In this document: positions 11,849 to 22,559 of the stretch, piece by piece
How positions within the stretch are numbered: position 1 is the stretch's first letter
Layout: every line of letters starts with the position of its first letter
Assembly (NCBI GenBank): GCA_944474755.1
Contig: OX104114.1
Coordinates: 78,912,623 to 78,976,622 of the forward strand
Reading direction: 5' to 3'
DNA length: 64,000 bases
Source: Limnoperna fortunei
Lineage: Eukaryota > Mollusca > Bivalvia > Mytilida > Modiolidae
Notes under the pieces: model-generated
What the model saw: the letters and a program-made list of their open reading frames with translations, nothing else
Told to the model about the DNA's origin: nothing
Databases searched by the model: none
Translations under genes and position numbers: made by a program

Positions 11849-11968
11849 CAATACAAGTATTTTCAATATATTTAAATCCCTGATAACAAGAACAGAAAAA
11901 TCCTCCGTCAGTGTTCGTGCATTTCTGTTCGCATTTATGTGTCTTATTGCTTGCACATTCATTGATGT
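11849..11968 (-). CDS. Exon 13: calcium-binding EGF (block A, position 1)
   Basis: The exon has 120 bases, phase 1-1, with acceptor TTTTCAG at 11969 and donor ATTG|GTAAGT at 11849/11848. It encodes DINECASNKTHKCEQKC, then TNTDGGFFCSCYQGFKY and ENTCIG. It has six Cys, a D-I-N-E-C start and an N-T-D-G-G-F/Y-x-C core, the cbEGF consensus. First of four single-EGF exons in block A (11968-9166). Confidence 0.88.
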
Positions 11969-12252
11969 CTGAAAATATTAAAGTTGTAAGATTGATATAG
12001 AACGCAAATAATTATTATAGCAATGTTAAAGCACGAATCATTGAAACTATTTTATCTTCATTATTACTGAGCAGTTTTTTGTATATAAGTGGACTCGTAA
12101 ATATATTAAGGAGAAATGTGTTTGTATTGAAGTGCGAGTCGTCTTTTAAACCGTATAATTAATGCCTTTTCATAATAGCAAGAACTTATTCTTACTTAAT
12201 TCAATTTAATCAATAAATCTTACATGTATAACTAAATTTTTTAACAGTATAC

Positions 12253-12417
12253 CTTTGCATTTCCCATCAACATCTTCTGTGTATCCGTTAGGACAAGCGC
12301 TGCAATTAAAACGTCGGCCGAATCTTTTTTCATCATCAGGATATAGGTCAGTACAGTTACGTCCTAATGCACATGGTGAATCTTTGCATCCATCAATATC
12401 GTGGTCACACGTTTCAC
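12253..12417 (-). CDS. Exon 12: end of EGF 1 and EGF 2
   Basis: The exon has 165 bases, phase 1 at both ends, with acceptor CATAAG at 12418 and donor CAAAG|GTATAC at 12253/12252. The peptide starts GETCDHDIDGCKDSPCALG, continues RNCTDLYPDD and ends NCSACPNGYTEDVDGKCKG. The first Cys completes the EGF begun upstream. The rest is a six-Cys EGF with an unusually long loop between Cys 3 and Cys 4. Confidence 0.8.
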
Positions 12418-12777
12418 CTTATGAAAAAACTTTCTTTAGTGTTTTTTAAACTGCTTAAATCATTTAAATATTTTGTAACATTTTCTCTCTCTTAGACAAT
12501 TCTTAATAATGTGAGGGAATATTTTCAAAAAGCGAGACATTGTATAAATTTGTAGTAATTTTCATGGAAACGTTCAAATGTTATCTACTGTTTTGTGGTC
12601 ATAAATATTATAACATACCGGTATTTTTCTTAATTACGCAGCTTCAAGATTATTTACCTCTTGTTTTCGGTTTTATTGTTATACCGCGGACCATAGAGGT
12701 AAATGCTACGCTGATTTCACATTTAAGTCTCTACAATGATCCATACAAATCTATTTCAGAGTTATATATTACTTTAC

Positions 12778-12944
12778 CATCATATCCTACTTCACAAGAA
12801 CATTCCGAGAGTACGAAGGACTCGCTAATTGTATTATTTGCTTCCTTGAATGTACAACTGCCATGAATACCAACACATGCGCAAAGAAAAATGTGAATAG
12901 TTAACGGTTCAGCTGAGAGTCCAAATGTATCACTGGCTGTTATA
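12778..12944 (-). CDS. Exon 11: end of linker and first EGF-like segment
   Basis: The exon has 167 bases, enters in phase 2 and leaves in phase 1, with acceptor TGTTCTAG at 12945 and donor GATG|GTAAAG at 12778/12777. The peptide runs SITASDTFGLSAEPLTIHI, then a cysteine cluster CACVGIHGSC, and ends ECSCEVGYDG. 'A-x-D-x-x-G-L-x-A' closes the strand block, and the Cys spacing with C-x-C-x-x-G-Y-x-G is EGF-like. The last Cys of this EGF is supplied by the next exon. Confidence 0.8.
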
Positions 12945-14498
12945 CTAGAACAAAATAAGATAAGGTAAAATTATCAGACATTCTAAGCTAGTACAACAAA
13001 AACGTTTTCCTTTTTCTACGTTATAATACCCCAGTACAGGTGTCTCTGATTAAATTCATATATCATTTTTTTCTGTTGAGATTATGATGATATTATTTAT
13101 AATGAAACTTTAATTTAAGCACGTATGTTGCTTATTATGTTCTCTACCTATGTCACAAGCACAGAGTTTTTCAAGGAAATAGTTGTTCAGTGTGGGCATT
13201 CATGTCTTGTGCATGCTTTCTTTAAGCAACTGGATAAATCGAGCAACGACTCATGGGAACATATTCAACTTTTTAAAGAAATCAAAGCCTTTTTGGTATT
13301 TTTTGTAATTAAATCTAAAAATGATCACATAATTCTAAGAACCAAAGCACATTCACATATTTTTTACTTTGATGTGGTATTCAGTTTTTACACGTTGTCG
13401 CTTGTTTTAAACTGTTTAAAGGTTTTTCTGCCAAATCTGCACAATTAAGTGGTTTCGTCTCTGCTTTTTGTATTTGACAAAAAATCATCTGAAATCATAC
13501 CTAAGGTTTTGCACTTTAGTATTCTGGGGAATCCAGCTAACATTTAGCAAGTTTCCTACTCTTTCCAATGTAACATTTGAATCTGGTTTCTCCAATAAGG
13601 TAAAATTAAAAGCACCATCATCTGAAGCGTTAAATATCATAAAGGTTTGCACTCCAACAATGGCTTTAACTGTTCTGTTGCCGAATATTTCTGGTGCAGA
13701 GTTATCTGAATAGTGATAGAAATCTAAATAGGCAATTTGTTTCCACTAATACAATGAAAAAAGGTTAAGAAAAGCTTGCATTCTTGTTCTGTAATGTGTT
13801 CTAAGGCGATGCTCGTTTGATCGGAATAGCAAAGGTCAAACACAGCTCTGCGAACATTGTGCTTAACATAATAGTATGACTGTTCTATCAGTAAAAACAT
13901 ACCCTTCCCGCTGGTATAATTGCTAATATAATGTAAAATATAGATTTGATAGATTTGAGATTTTTTCTTCACTATCTGTTTTATATGTCAAATAAAGTGT
14001 TTACAACATTTTCATATAACAGTACAATGTCTAATTTAAATGCTAGTTAATTCCAGCATGTATTATATTAAATTTTTAATGAATTTAAATAAAGACAACT
14101 ATTAGAAACTTTTAATTGAGAACATTAAACATATATGGTATTGAAAAAGCATAGACAGCAAATAAAGAAAATTTTGTAGTTTTTTTCTAATTTCTATGTA
14201 ATAATAAAAATACATCTGAAAACCTTGCGCACAAAGAAAGACAAATTGGTTAAGTTAAAATGAAACTTGTAGTAACAGGTAACAAACTGGTTTGCTGAAA
14301 TGTGGATTTTGAAAGAAGACTTTAAAAACAAGAACCATTGATATTCTTGGTTTTCCTTATTTGTCCAACAAAATTGATCACGAAACATTGATTCACACAA
14401 AAAATAGTTTTATTTTATTGTTGTTGCTAACTGAAAGCAGACTGCTTAAATACACATATATATATATATATATATACAGGTATCAAACACTTACTTAC
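12945..14498. other. Introns around exon 10
   Basis: These are the introns either side of the exon at 13501-13705. The sequence is AT-rich with no further exon or repeat I can support. Only short chance frames occur. A (TA)n microsatellite lies at about 14455-14475, close to the donor of exon 9. Confidence 0.5.
13501..13705 (-). CDS. Exon 10: conserved linker, cadherin-like strand region
   Basis: The exon has 205 bases, enters in phase 1 and leaves in phase 2, with acceptor CTATTCAG at 13706 and donor CTTAG|GTATGA at 13501/13500. The peptide has DNSAPEIFGNRTVKAIVG, FMIFNASDDGAFNFTLLEK and LLNVSWIPQNTKVQNL. 'P-x-I ... V-x-x-x-V-G ... N-A-S-D-D-G-x-F-x-F' followed by 'L-x-V-S-W-x-P' is a short Ig/cadherin-like strand block found between VWD and the first EGF in MUC4-like proteins. 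It contains several N-x-S/T sequons. Confidence 0.8.
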
Positions 14499-14745
14499 CT
14501 AGTGAAATTATATCTTGTTTAACACCTTTGTTTGTGCTTAAAGTCTTCTCAGCAAACGTTGTATCCCTGGTAGCAAAGTAATCATATATACAGGCTTTGT
14601 TTTTCTTGTCCACAGATATTTATAGATTCATTATACACTATCGATGATTTATCAATAAACAACGGTATAAAATCTGGATGTACAAAATGTTTCCACTTTT
14701 CGCCATTTTGATACAGAAAAACGGAATCAGATGAATTTATTGCCC
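14499..14745 (-). CDS. Exon 9: post-VWD linker, carries a +1 frameshift
   Basis: The exon has 247 bases, with acceptor GTTTCAG at 14746 and donor CTAG|GTAAGT at 14499/14498. The frame starts WAINSSDSVFLYQNGEKW, continues FVHPDFIPLFIDKS and reaches NICGQEK, then hits a stop at about 14582-14584. One frame over, the text resumes as AC-I-YDYFATRDTTFAEK to the donor. The break lies in a run of five A (five T on the plus strand, about 14604-14609). Removing one base gives a C-G-x-x-x-x-A-C-x-Y-D-Y-x-A-T segment as in MUC4-type proteins. Exon phase agrees: incoming phase is 1 and the next exon needs phase 1, but 247 bases gives phase 2 and 246 gives phase 1. This is either an assembly error or a real disabling or allelic indel. 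Confidence 0.82.
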
Positions 14746-14926
14746 CTGAAACATGTGTAAAAGTAATAATAGAAAGTTTTTCTGAACGTTGTTTTGTATT
14801 TATCACTACTATCAATTTAAGAATATTAACATTCGATCGTCTAGTCTAGCCCGTCTCCTAATATTAGGTTGTTTTAGTATGTAAAAATCTCAGAATGAGT
14901 TTTGCTACAATACCATTCCGAAACTA

Positions 14927-15822
14927 CTGCAATACAAAGGCTATTATAAATTATTATTAACTAGTTGAGTAAAATACATGTGAAATTGTCTATACAATAC
15001 GAGTATAATAAACAGGCCCAAAACAGAAAAAACAGGGCCAATACAGGAAAAACGGGGCCAATACAGAAAAACAGGCCCAATAGAGAAAAAACAGGCTCAA
15101 TACAGAAAAAACAGGGCCAATACAGAAATGTCACTTACGGTAATTTATATATAAATATCATTTAAAAACAAACATTCGTTTGCATTATGTAAATTAAAGC
15201 AGAATTTTCAAGAAAAAAAACATTTTCATACTAACGGTTGTTCATATTAATCTTTTATTATGTCCATGAGAAACCGAAGCTGTATAAGGTTGAGGATAGC
15301 TGTATTAGCCCTAGACAACGCCGTGGGCTAATACGGTTATTCGAGGCCCAATACAGCTTTCCGAGATCATTATACGTGTCGAATATGAAAACAACCATTT
15401 AATGCAGTTTTATTCACCGGTTGAGTAAATGTTTGTACCATTTTACCATTGACCAATATAAATTTATTGATCTAATTCGGTTTCTCATGGACATAATAAA
15501 AGATTAATATGAACAACCGTAAGTATGAACATGTATTTTTTCCTTGAGAATTTTGCTGTTATTTACGTAATGCAAACGAATGTGTTTGTTATTTAAAAGA
15601 TATTTTTATATAAATTACTGGAAGTGACATTCCTGTATAAGCCTGTTTTTTTCTGTATTGGGCCTGTTTTTCTGTATTGACCTCATTTTTCCTTTAATGG
15701 CCCTGTTTTTCGTATTGGCCACGTTTACTATAACCGTATTGTATGGACAATTTGACATTTATTTCACTCAACTAGTTAATAATAAACAGCTTAAGAGTAT
15801 TTAAAGTTTATTGTATTGCAGA
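14927..15822. mobile_element. Foldback element: about 0.9-kb long inverted repeat with internal 20-bp tandem units
   Basis: The left arm runs from 'ctgcaatacaa' and 'ttattattaactagttgag' through 'ttgtctatacaatacg' and a tandem series of 'acaggcccaatacagaaaa' (about 15013-15127) to 'ttattatgtccatgagaaac' (about 15255). The right arm repeats all of these as reverse complement in mirrored order, ending 'actcaactagttaataataa' and 'ttgtattgcag' (about 15815). The centre is near 15300-15420. The element sits entirely in the intron between exons 8 and 9 and has no open frame of note. Long-armed foldback elements with repetitive arms are a known DNA-transposon type. Confidence 0.8.
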
Positions 15823-15947
15823 TACTTATTAAAAATCCAATCAACATTATTAACACGTTCAAAAGTAAAAAATTATATCCTCTTTCGTTTCAATAATAGG
15901 CTACTAACAATTGATGTATTTAGATAAACAGTAAAGAAAAAACTTAC

Positions 15948-16151
15948 ATTGTTGTCCAAAGTTATAAAATATATCAGATTCAGTCTGAACTTCTCGCTCA
16001 GACAAAACTGTTCCATTCGGTAAGATAAAATCATTCGACTTGTTGCCATCAAAATTGCCCATCAATCCCCTAACGTGCCCTATATATTGATTAGGTACAG
16101 TAACAGTCAGTGTAAGTTGTCGTAGTCCTACTTGGACATTTATTTCAATTC
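15948..16151 (-). CDS. Exon 8: VWD domain, C-terminal part
   Basis: The exon has 204 bases, phase 1 to phase 1, with acceptor ATATTGCAG at 16152 and donor CAAT|GTAAGT at 15948/15947. The peptide includes VPNQYIGHVRGLMGNFDGN, KSNDFILPNGTVLS and DIFYNFGQQ. 'Y-x-x-x-x-x-GLMGNFDG-N-x-x-x-DF-x-x-P-x-G' is the conserved end of VWD domains, including the Ca-binding-like N-F-D-G-N segment. The intron downstream of this exon holds the foldback element. Confidence 0.9.
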
Positions 16152-17096
16152 CTGCAATATACAAACATATTTTTACTTTATTAAAAAGATTTTACATTTT
16201 ATTAATCAATTAATAAAACTCTATTACAATTAAATGTATTAACAAAACTTAGTGTGATGGTAGATTTTAGTGTCTTTATTGAACTGTACCTTCGGGATTT
16301 TTCGGACGCATGCATTTCAAAAAACCTTCATATCTTAATTTTGTCAGATCTCATGTCTTGTGATTTCATAATTTAATGTCAACAAATTTTAACTACGCAT
16401 GACGTGGACGAAAACTGTGCATGAAACCGCATAATTGTCAAAAATCATACTGTAAAAACATACCGGATAAATAATTCAAAATTTTCCATGGCATATCATT
16501 CAAAAACGTATGCTATGCGATAAATGATTTACACATTTTGTTTCTAGTAATAACTTGAAACGTATTTAGCTATACTTATAACAGTTTTAAGAACCAACAA
16601 TTTTTGGCAAAGGTTAAACAATAATGAATGTAAGATGGCCCCTTAACACAAACCGAAAGAAAATCATAAACACTTACCACTTTGTGAAAACGCAAAGCTA
16701 ACCGTTTTATTCTCCTTTCGTCTAACTACTCCTCCGTTTTGAAAACTAATAAACGTTTCGTTGTTATAAAAGTCTTTAGTAAAGTCGATTCTATTTGCAA
16801 ATATGGACATTGCTGAAAAAAATAAAATCAAACAAACGTTGGTAGACAGAGACGTAACGGGCTAATATTAGCAAATTTAAGCCATTTGTTGCAATCTGCA
16901 ATATTCAAATAGGCGCAAGACATTACAAATGCAGCAATTTATATCGTACACATATTCACTTCCTTATTTGTTTAATTTGAATTCTTTTAAGAAACATGCA
17001 AATCTTAAATTACATGTTAGATTAGAAATAAACGACCAAAGTATTTTTTTATGAAAGAATACATATTACATGTACATAGTGTAATAAAGTACGTAC
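16152..17096. other. Introns between VWD exons
   Basis: AT-rich intron sequence on both sides of exon 7 (16678-16812). I see no repeat, RNA gene or additional exon. Confidence 0.5.
16678..16812 (-). CDS. Exon 7: VWD domain, middle
   Basis: The exon has 135 bases, phase 1 to phase 1, with acceptor TTTTTTCAG at 16813 and donor AGTG|GTAAGT at 16678/16677. It encodes SMSIFANRIDFTKDFYNNE, then TFISFQNGGVVRRKENK and TVSFAFSQSG. No single motif is diagnostic, but it is flanked in frame by the opening and the closing parts of the VWD domain and has the strand-rich, Cys-poor composition of that region. Confidence 0.8.
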
Positions 17097-17345
17097 AATT
17101 TAAGTCCGCTGATAATTCTACGTGTAACGAAAAGTTTGAATCTTTTCCAGCAAATGCACTAAAAATCGTGGCATTTATACGTTTTGTGTCAGTTCCATTG
17201 CTAGTTGTTGCTAAATCCGTTCTTGCTTGAAGGTCAAATGTCAGGTTTTTCGTATGTATTTGCAGCATTGTATATTCTCCCCACCCATTGAAGGTATACT
17301 CGTTGCCATCTATTGTAGTGATGTGAGGGTCACCGAAGGAAAACC
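17097..17345 (-). CDS. Exon 6: VWD domain, start
   Basis: The exon has 249 bases, phase 1 to phase 1, with acceptor TTTATAG at 17346 and donor AATT|GTACGT at 17097/17096. It opens GFSFGDPHITTIDGNEYTF and continues NGWGEYTMLQ. G-D-P-H-I-T-T-x-D-G-x-x-Y-T-F-N-G is the textbook first strand of the von Willebrand D domain. The rest (LTFDLQARTDLATTSNGT and ATIFSAFAGKDSNFSLHVEL) follows the VWD beta pattern. The Cys content is low for a VWD domain, as in the MUC4 branch. It follows AMOP directly. Confidence 0.9.
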
Positions 17346-19127
17346 CTATAAATATAGTGACAGAAACAAAACAAGTAATAAATGAATACTCTTTATATTC
17401 TTAGTATATTAGAATGTAACAAACTAAATTTGATCAAACTTATTAACTGAAGACGATCAACGTAAATATTGTCTGCGTTTAAAACAATATCTGACAATCC
17501 TATACATTACACATATTATTTTAAAAGAATACTACAAAAGACATAGTATGTATTAAACTTAAGGGATTTTAATGTATGTCTGACTTAAATTGATTTTATG
17601 TTAACGTAAAATATTAGCTATATATGATGTTACAGGATAGGCATTACATTTTCACGCAAACATTGCTTTCCATTAAATCTATGAGTAACAATTGAATATT
17701 TATATTACGGTTTATGTCTACAGCTAACAAACCTGGTGTTGCAATCGGCTTGCTGTAACACTGACCCATCGGCCTGACGCTATAGTAAAGATCACAGTTT
17801 TGAGATTTGTAACAGCAATATTCCTTAGGTTGTTGGTCGTTGATAAAGTATTCTTTTGGGTTCATGAATGGATTTTGACTTACAATACTTCCAGCTTCTG
17901 GGTATCCAGTTAGTATTGTGCCAGATTCATCGTAGCAGCATATCTAAAACAAATTTTAATCTTCAAGACATCTCAGAAATCTATTTGAGAAATATTTAGT
18001 TATCAAAGCAATAGCAAAAATAAAACTATTTTAATTGAAAGCTATGGTAGCACGTTAGAACCATTACAATTTATAGAACCATTTTTATGTCAAAATAAGT
18101 TTGTTGAGTTCGGTGGATATATATTTGTCAACATCCAGTTTGAATTCCTATGCAATCAATTGTTCTCTACTTCAAGCTGAATTGATTCAGTGCCTTTATA
18201 AAGCATAATTCGGTAATAGCCTAAATAGCTTAACGCACGAACAAATGTGTACCAAAGTCGCTATTTTTATATTTGGATACATTGCTAATTTTTTTGTCAC
18301 TGAATAATCTGGCGATTTCAAACAAAACACCTATCCAATCCATCTTGACGTTAAGAAAAGTAATAGTCAATCCATACCTTTTCTGTGACGGTAACGAATG
18401 TTTTACAGTCAACATTAAAGACATTTTAGTTTGCTTTGAAAATTATGTTCTTTGGCAAAAGTTTAGCTTTCCCGGCTGTGATGGATATGTTCCCGTATCA
18501 TACAATAGGCAATTAAAGATTATTTAGTTTTTTTTGGAAACGAGATGTCCTGATCGAGATGAGATGACGAGAAAATGCATTGAGTTTCATAAAAAGTCAA
18601 TTATCTGTTGCTGTTTTGCAACATTGTTACCTCACGATGCTTTTACTTAACGACGCCTTGACTAGGAGGAGAGATAGATTCATTTCACTCAAGTAGAGTA
18701 AGATGGGATACGACTAAACCAAAATACTGCAAAATAACAGTATAAGCCTCGTTAACAAGGAAGCTGCTGAAGCAATTATCTGAAATTTGCAGCGGTAAGT
18801 CGTACCTTGGTAAGTTTTATAGCTGTTATTACTACGACTTTGTTATATCAGTGAGGATTTGCTTTGATGATTGACAAGGAAACAGCGTAGTACTACTCTA
18901 TTCTCGATAATTACATTACAGGGATTTGTATGACGTGTTTTACTGGCGAAGCAGGAGATGCTCATACTTGCACAGCGTATCATCGCATTTCTTCCTTGGA
19001 GTTAGTAGGATGATTTCTGATTCGTTTTCTAGATCCAAATAATCCCACCCTTTACAACGAAATGTAACATTTAGAGGCGTGCTATTAAACTAGCCTAAAA
19101 ATTAGACTAAACACAGATATAACTTAC
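17346..19127. other. Introns around exon 5
   Basis: Introns of about 390 bases and 1.2 kb flank the exon at 17733-17943. Short frames at 18230-18530 on both strands have no recognisable domain and I treat them as chance. I identified no repeat. Confidence 0.5.
17733..17943 (-). CDS. Exon 5: AMOP domain, C-terminal part
   Basis: The exon has 211 bases, enters in phase 0 and leaves in phase 1. Acceptor GTTTTAG lies at 17944 and donor CCAG|GTTTGT at 17733/17732. The peptide opens ICCYDESGTILTGYPEAGS, continues NPKEYFINDQQPKEYCCYKS and ends CDLYYSVRPMGQCYS. Its double-Cys motifs (ICCYD and EYCCY) and the following Y-x-x-x-R-P are the usual second half of AMOP in MUC4-like proteins. The donor is a weaker GTTTGT, but the next exon fits the phase exactly. 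Confidence 0.85.
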
Positions 19128-19363
19128 ACGTGAAACTCCGTATTGGTAATTAGAATAGCAACGGCTATCACCAATTAGAAAGAACCGCCCATCAAAACGT
19201 AAATGGAATTCGTTGCAGGGACACACAAATGTTGATTCTTGTGAAATAAGTTCTAATTTGGAAGCTAACTGTCTGTTGTCTCTATACCACTTCACACATA
19301 ATCCACCATAGTTAATCTCATTGGAACTGTCCTTCAACTTTGTAAACCATAAGCCCTTGGCAC
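19128..19363 (-). CDS. Exon 4: AMOP domain, N-terminal part
   Basis: The exon has 236 bases, enters in phase 1 and leaves in phase 0, with acceptor CATTTTAG at 19364 and donor CACGT|GTAAGT at 19128/19127. The peptide contains GGLCVKWYRDNR, STFVCPCNEFHLRFDGRFF and IGDSRCYSNYQYGVSR. C-x-x-W-Y, then C-P-C, an aromatic 'D-x-R-F' segment and a later Cys is the AMOP signature (adhesion-associated domain in MUC4 and other proteins). The order NIDO then AMOP supports the MUC4-like assignment. Confidence 0.85.
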
Positions 19364-22354
19364 CTAAAATGTATTAAAATAGTAAGAAATAAAAGATGAC
19401 AATACATAATAAATAAAATGTAAGCAATACAGAATGTTGCACGTGTGATCAAAAACTAGCCGAACCAATGACAATCACCCATCCAAACTAAAGCCAAAAA
19501 CAAAAGATAAGCTACAAAAACCCCATCATCACCAACAAGGCGACCTCAGATTCTCTTGAAGTTTGAAATTTAGTATTCGGCGTTCTTATCATTCCAGCGT
19601 TTCATATTGTTTCCTTTCTGTTCCTATTGTTACCTTATCTATTCTTCCTTTAAGTTGTAGTAGTTTAATTTAAATTAGATTCCTTTCGTGATAAATTATG
19701 TGTCTTGGGTGACATACATTTTTTATGTTTCTAACCAACTGATGTGTACTTTGTTTTAATTTTCTGAAACTTTAAACTTTTGACGGGTATTCTACCTAAA
19801 TCATTTCTCTCAAGACCAGCGCTAGAACTACATGTAAGTATGAAAGTGAAATTTGACCATACATGCGAAAGTTAAAGTATAAAGCGCATTAAAACCTACG
19901 TTTGTCTGGAAAGCATTAATGACTTTTCACATAAATATTCAATACAATCGTATTCAAATATAAATTTCATCGCTCTGCTTTTCCCGTAATGCATTTTATT
20001 TAAAAAGCTACCTGCAAATGACCTTTTATGATGTTGCAACCTGACATCTGAACAATACAAGAATTTTGTCTTTTTAATAGAAAAAACTATTTAGAAATCC
20101 GTTAAAACATTAAAAGGTCAAATTTCAGGACTTAACGACCTAGACCCCCTGTTTTGTTTATTACAATATAAAGAAAGAGAACAAAACATTAAAAAAACTT
20201 TTGTAGTTACAACTTTAATATAAGTCGATACTTGCAGTTTAATTGAAATTAAAAAGAAAATTGTGTAAGCGGAGAATAATTTATTAATGGCGACTGTATT
20301 CCAGAAACAGTGCAGGAAAATTCATTATTTATGTAAACTAAAGGCATTCACGTTAACGAACAATTAGTTTTCTCATACGTCAAACTAAAATATCAAAAGG
20401 GGGCTTCTGTGGCCAAGTGGTTAAGGTAGTTAGTCTACTATTGATCACGTGGTCTGTCAACACTGATGTTGCGGGTTCGAGTCTTACTTCTGGCAGGGTG
20501 TACTAGACTCCAATCTTAATTGACAAGGATTGCCAGATTTTCTACCGAAGGTCGGGGGTTTTCTCCGGGTACTCCGGGTTCCTCCCACAATAAAAATTGG
20601 ACGCCATGATATAGCTGAAAAATTGCTGAAAGTGGCGTTAAACAATATTAAAAACAAACAAATAAACAAACAAAAAACAAAAAGTGTTTTAACAATCCAT
20701 TTGAGTTCTAGTTATTGATTGCAGTTCTATTGTATATATTTTTAATAATGTTGCAGAAATGTGTCTCATATGATTAAGTAGTTCTACACTTAACATAATG
20801 TCCAATATTGAATCGTGACCTTGACCATTGACATTGAGACCTTGTTCAAGATAATGTAGCGATGACGAAGTGACAATTCTATATGAATATATATAGTACC
20901 TGAAATATGAATATTTACAATGATTTTTTTTATCTAGAGGGGATAAACTCTTACAGAGGTTCATTAAGGATATACTGCACTTGAAGACACGATCAACATG
21001 CTGGTCTAGTTTTTAGCTCTGTGTCCTTTATAATTAAGGAGATTGGCACGTTAGATGACAAAGCTAGAATGTGATCTTGACCATTCTTAAGCTCCAAGCC
21101 AATTATGACAAGTGTGAAGACCCCAAGTCCCTATCACATGTGCTTAAAGAGTTACAATTGTAAATCGTATTACAGGCAAGAAAACGAAGCAATAACTCCT
21201 ATAAGGAATCAACTAAATTATTCGCACGTAATGTAACATATTGTCCCGACATCGTTTTAAGCATCAAAGTTTATCTGTACACAAATTTTTTCGATATTTG
21301 CGAAAATAATAAACCGAAACAAACAAATATAGCTTCCTACTCGGAAATCCCTAATAATCAACACCGGCAATATAAAAAAAAATTGTGTTCACATTTAGCT
21401 CTTTAAATCAAGGTAAATAAAATTAAATTTATGTTCTGATTCTATAGCAAGAAGAAATAGAAGATATATTTTTACTTCAAATAGGTTGATTGGCTGTACC
21501 TTTATTATTGTCTGTTATGCAAATTATTATCATGATTTTAATCGTGTTATCGCTGGCAATAAAGCTATGTTTCCAGTGACTGTTCTAGCAGCATTGTTTG
21601 GTGTCGGTTATTTTTTGATTGATGCGCTGTCTTTATTATTGAATTAAATTGTGAGGTCTGGTACTTTTTATCTCTCCTCAAATGCAATAAATCAGCGTAA
21701 TTTTGAATAGTAAGTATTCTATGATGGGAAATATTAAATGCTTTCAGTGGTGTACACTTTTATACAAATGCTAAAACGTATCGTATAATAACATGTTATA
21801 CAAACGTGTATGAAGGAACCGGCGCAAAACGACGGGGACAGAAATATTTTATAACATACGTGTTCTCTTCACATAAAGTTGTGCGTTTATAATTGTTTTT
21901 TTTATTTTTCCGAAAAATTTCCCACAAACTAGAATTCATCATGCAGAGGCGGTTGCTGTTAACTTCTTACTAAAATGCCTTAGTCATTACACATGTGTTT
22001 TAATATATACATATACATATTTTACATGTACAGGCTTCAATTATGTAATTAAATGTGTTTTCTTACATAAATGTTTATTGTGAGTTACCGGAAATTAACC
22101 TTTGACCTATATTTGGTATCAGTATTACGAACCGGATTCGTTAATTACCTGTAATTAAATTAAATAAGGGAAACCGAAAGGTTTAGAATAATGAAAGTTT
22201 CAATATGTGCCATGGTCGCAGTGGTTGAAACGCCATGACAGCCATCACCTTAAATCAAACATACATCCTTTTATATGTATGAGGCAAAGAATGTCAGTAT
22301 ATGATTCGTGTAGGATTATTAAAAACATATAACAGATCAAATACAATGTATTAC
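19364..22354. other. 3-kb intron between NIDO and AMOP exons
   Basis: Intronic sequence without coding signal. The one clear element is the SINE at 20400-20682. The remainder (19364-20399 and 20683-22354) is AT-rich, and I see nothing I can support in it. Confidence 0.55.
20400..20682 (+). mobile_element. tRNA-derived SINE
   Basis: The head resembles a tRNA with a good internal polymerase III promoter: A box TGGCCAAGTGG at 20410-20420 and B box GGTTCGAGTCT at 20474-20484. It is followed by a conserved body (ttaattgacaaggatt, ggttttctccgggtactccg), a tail motif (gatatagctgaaaaattgct, ggcgttaaac) and an AAACAAAC/AAATAAAC end. The tail is reused in the copy at 938-1035. It is not a functional tRNA gene: the region between the boxes is too long and no cloverleaf closes. 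Confidence 0.82.
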
Positions 22355-22559
22355 CATCTTCTGTGTTTCCTCTGAATATTGACAACTGGAATCCTGCATC
22401 GGTGAAAGAAAAAATGTTAGACTTTGAATGACCGAGTATTGAGTATCCAATAGAAACACGTCTGCCTTTGGGGGGTTCAACATTGACATTAAAATAATTT
22501 GTCCATGTGTACGTGCTAACTCCATCTGTAACTAGAATTGTTTGGAAAGAAACTGTTGC
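22355..22559 (-). CDS. Exon 3: NIDO domain, second part
   Basis: The exon has 205 bases. Acceptor TTTTTTAG follows a pyrimidine tract at 22560-22561, and donor GATG|GTAATA lies at 22355/22354. It enters in phase 0 and leaves in phase 1. The peptide begins ATVSFQTILVTDGVSTYTW, which is the NIDO 'N-x-FQ-x-x-L-x-T-D-G-x-x-T-Y' strand pair, and closes with GYSILGHSKS and DAGFQLSIFRGNTEDG. It completes the domain begun in the exon at 32788-33090. The two halves are separated by a 10.2-kb intron packed with transposon remains, the largest intron of the gene in this window. Confidence 0.85.

Larger units (their letters stand above)
790..12252. other. Introns of the EGF array
   Basis: Between the EGF exons the introns are 0.3-1.5 kb, AT-rich and without conserved open frames on either strand. 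Apart from the SINE pieces (938-1035, 11190-11370), the LINE tail (2555-2880) and a small MITE (6420-6591), I see nothing I can support in 1588-2554, 2881-3056, 3177-3753, 3880-4257, 4369-5204, 5460-5876, 6009-6419, 6592-7072, 7202-7505, 7952-9165, 9421-9793, 9917-10343 or 10860-11189. Confidence 0.6.

Noticed and set aside
12540..13448. Plus-strand frames at 12540-12866 and 13125-13448
   Set aside because: The first overlaps exon 11 in antisense, the second lies in an intron. Neither has a recognisable domain.
17041..18530. Short frames at 17017-17268 extension and 18230-18527 as separate genes
   Set aside because: The first is part of the VWD exon plus read-through into the intron. The others show no domain and lie within an intron.
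20400..20484. Functional tRNA gene
   Set aside because: Pol III A and B boxes are good, but there is no closed cloverleaf and the sequence continues into a SINE body with a tail shared by other copies.
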